Source: an uncultured Clostridium sp.
GTDB taxonomy: Bacteria; Bacillota; Clostridia; Peptostreptococcales; Peptostreptococcaceae
DNA: 53,732 nt
NCBI GenBank assembly: GCA_945871955.1
Contig: CAMBXR010000011.1
Span: 1-53,732, forward strand
Direction: 5' to 3'
Both the position numbers and the translations under genes were made by a program. The notes beneath the pieces are model-generated. The model did not search any database and was not told the origin of the DNA. It saw only the letters and a list, made by a program, of their open reading frames with translations. Shown in pieces: positions 51,823 to 53,732 of this stretch (the stretch's first letter is position 1; every line of letters begins with the position of its first letter).

Positions 51823-52209
51823 ATGAATATAGTTAAAAAAGTTTTATTTTTAATTTTAGGAATAATATCTTTAATTCTTGGGATAATCGGTATATTTTTA
51901 CCCTTATTACCAACGACACCACTACTTTTATTAACATCATTCTGTTTCTTAAAAAGTAGTGATAGATTAAATGAGAAATTTATGCAAACTAAAATATATA
52001 AAAAATATGTGAAGAAATTCAAAGAACAAGGTGGTATGACTTTAAAAGCTAAATTAACTTTAACAATACCAGTATCATTACTATTATTATTTATGTTTAT
52101 AACTATTGATAGTTCTATAATGAGAATGATTATTGTAATCATGTGGTTAGCTAAAGTTATAGTATTTACAAAAATGAAGACGATAAGAGTGGAGGCAAGT
52201 AATGTTTAA
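51823..52209 (+). CDS. YbaN family inner-membrane protein (DUF454)
   Basis: A 128-residue protein starting at ATG 51823 behind AGGGGGAAG. It has the DUF454 pattern: ILGIIGIFLPLLPTTPLLLLTSFCFLKSS in the first half, then a helical KIYKKYVKKFKEQGGM loop and two C-terminal membrane helices. YbaN/DUF454 proteins are often linked to heme-uptake genes, though the biochemical role is unknown. It overlaps the following ABC gene by 8 bases and is part of the same operon. Confidence 0.87.
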   Translation: MNIVKKVLFLILGIISLILGIIGIFLPLLPTTPLLLLTSFCFLKSSDRLNEKFMQTKIYKKYVKKFKEQGGMTLKAKLTLTIPVSLLLLFMFITIDSSIMRMIIVIMWLAKVIVFTKMKTIRVEASNV

Positions 52210-53683
52210 CAAAAGATTGCTATCAATTTGCGATAGTTCAAAAAAATGGATTGGACTTACAGTTTTAATGAACTGGATTTCAATTATATGTAATATAGCA
52301 TTAATTTTATTTATAGGAACTACTGTAGATAAATTAATGAATGGAAATTTAAATTTAAATGTGATAAGCACAAGTTTATTTATCATAGCAATGTTATCTA
52401 TAAGGTTTGTAGCAAACTTCATGTCTACAAAATTTTCACTTCATTCATCAAGTGAAGTTAAAAAGACTTTAAGAAGTACCATATATGAAAAACTATTAAG
52501 TTTAGGTGTAAACTATACAGATGCCATATCTACATCTTCTACAGTTCAAATAGCAGTAGATGGTGTGGAGCAATTAGAAATATATTTTGGTAGATTTATG
52601 CCACAATTATTCTATAGTTTATTAGCACCATTAACTTTATTTGCAGTGATGAGCTTTATAAGTTTTAAAACGGCAATAGTACTTTTAATATGTGTACCTT
52701 TAATACCAATGACAATAATGGCAGTTATGAAAATAGCTAAAAAATTATTAAGTAAATACTGGGGTGTATATACAGATTTAGGAGATTCATTCTTAGAAAA
52801 TCTTCAAGGTCTTACAACTTTAAAAATATTTGATATTGATGAAGATAAAAATAAAGAAATGAACGATAATGCTGAGCATTTCAGAAAAATAACTATGAAA
52901 GTTTTATCAATGCAATTAAACTCTATTACAATAATGGACTTAATAGCATTTGGTGGATCAGCAATAGGTATACTTATAGCAATTTCTGAATTTAGAGCAG
53001 GACTTCTAACTGCTGGACAAGTTTTAATAATAATACTTTTATCAGCTGAGTTCTTCATACCAATGAGACTTTTAGGATCATTCTTCCACGTGGCAATGAA
53101 TGGTATATCTGCCAGCGAAAGAATGTTTAAATTATTAGATACAGAAGTTGAAGAAATAAAAGATTTAGATGAAGTTAAATTAGCAAACTTAAACAATATA
53201 AATATTGAATTAAAAAATGTTGATTTCAGCTATGATAAAGAAAGAAAAGTATTAGAAAATATAAACGTAGAAATGAAAAACAACAAAATGATCGCCTTAG
53301 TTGGAGAAAGTGGATGTGGTAAAAGTACTATTACCAACTTACTTTTAAAACAAAACAAAGTAGATAGCGGTGAAATATTATTAAATGGAATAAATCTAAA
53401 TGAAATTCCTTTTGATGTATTAACTAAAAAAGTAGGATTTATAAACCACAGTGCTTATATATTCAATGGAAGTATTGAAGATAATATAAGAATGGGTAAA
53501 AATGATGCATCTTATGATGAAATATACGATGCTCTTAAAAAAGCAAATTTATATGAATTTGTAATGAATCTACCTGAAAAATTAAATACTAATGTGGGTG
53601 AAGGTGGATCACTACTATCTGGTGGACAAAAGCAAAGATTAGCCTTAGCTAGAACTATAATAACAGACCCAGAAATATTCTAG
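52202..53683 (+). pseudogene. CydDC-like ABC exporter, truncated before Walker B
   Basis: The 493 residues comprise a full six-helix ABC exporter transmembrane domain (about 15-300) and most of the nucleotide-binding domain: Walker A GESGCGKST, Q-loop FINHSAYIF and signature LSGGQKQR. The frame ends at ARTIITDPEIF-stop. Family members continue IFDEATSNID, so the Walker B Asp-Glu, D-loop and H-loop are absent and ATP hydrolysis would fail. The following bases bear no resemblance to the missing part and include a palindrome. I infer interruption by an inserted element near 53680; if that element is a self-splicing IStron, function could be restored. The window edge prevents a decision. Confidence 0.75.
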
Positions 53684-53732
53684 TGTTGTATTAATGTAAA
53701 ATTTAATACTTTACAAAATGACCCTCATGATT
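53684..53732. mobile_element. Possible left end of an inserted element
   Basis: GTATTAA (53688-53694) pairs with TTAATAC (53703-53709), and alternatively TGTAAA (53695-53700) with TTTACA (53710-53715): an imperfect subterminal palindrome as seen at IS200/IS605-type and IStron ends. It begins exactly where the ABC gene loses homology. Only 49 bases are visible, so the class is open. Confidence 0.35.

Noticed and set aside
51621-52142. Minus-strand hydrophobic frame opposite the ATPase end and DUF454
   Set aside because: Hydrophobicity mirrors the sense membrane helices; no start signal.
53681-53732. Group II intron 5' end at the truncated ABC gene
   Set aside because: The GTGTTG near the junction does not match the usual GTGYG start, and too little sequence is visible; kept only as a general insertion hypothesis.

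Overview
The window is very AT-rich, uses ATG/TTG/GTG starts behind strong GGAGG-type ribosome sites, and carries Gram-positive features: lipoproteins with Cys lipoboxes, an LPQTG sorting signal with a sortase, T-box and L-box leaders, and U-tract terminators. Reverse rubrerythrin, an indirect Asn/Gln-tRNA pathway, NhaC-type lysine transporters, KamA-like radical SAM and tungsten AOR all point to an anaerobic clostridium. I infer the Peptostreptococcaceae (Clostridioides/Paraclostridium/Paeniclostridium group) but cannot fix the species. No tRNA, rRNA, CRISPR array or complete mobile element was found.

Layout. 1-2.2 kb: end of a DUF819 gene and a MarR-MATE efflux operon on the minus strand. 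2.5-6.7 kb: an ATPase plus giant FtsX-like permease ABC system. 6.8-9.7 kb: two related membrane-anchored kinase-fold proteins that look catalytically dead. 9.8-11.2 kb: mntP and a rubredoxin-first rubrerythrin. 11.3-16.2 kb: a T-box-controlled aspS-gatC-gatA-gatB transamidation operon whose specifier loop reads both GAA (Glu) and AAC (Asn). 16.4-21.7 kb: cardiolipin synthase, MscS channel, VTT membrane protein, lipoate ligase, a lipoprotein, and two copies of a small GC-richer repeat. 21.8-28.4 kb: two paralogous NhaC/LysW transporters, each behind its own lysine riboswitch, enclosing tcdA and a third, unswitched NhaC protein. 28.4-30.9 kb: a pentapeptide-repeat/2-TM pore-like fusion and a KamA-like radical SAM enzyme.

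30.9-42.4 kb is a coherent tungsten (or molybdenum) island, all on the plus strand. A moco-type riboswitch precedes aldehyde:ferredoxin oxidoreductase, followed by a MoaD/ThiS-like carrier, its E1-like adenylyltransferase, a short AraC regulator, an iron alcohol dehydrogenase, a TupBCA-like tungstate importer, a miniature AOR paralogue, and two MoeA metal-insertion proteins, the second fused to a periplasmic-binding-protein-like domain. Together they could import oxyanion, insert it into pterin, and run acid/aldehyde/alcohol interconversion with ferredoxin. The miniature AOR keeps all four predicted Fe-S cysteines but lacks about 200 residues of the catalytic body; it is the most unusual gene here.

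42.5-45.8 kb: unknown proteins, a lipoprotein and an arginase-fold protein. 45.9-53.7 kb: an apparent iron-repressed heme-acquisition operon with a Fur-like box inside its promoter: a four-NEAT LPQTG surface protein, a single-NEAT membrane protein, a sortase, an IsdE-like lipoprotein, permease and ATPase, a DUF454 protein, and a CydDC-like ABC protein. The last stops abruptly just before its Walker B motif, and the following 49 bases contain an imperfect palindrome, suggesting an inserted element whose body lies beyond the window.
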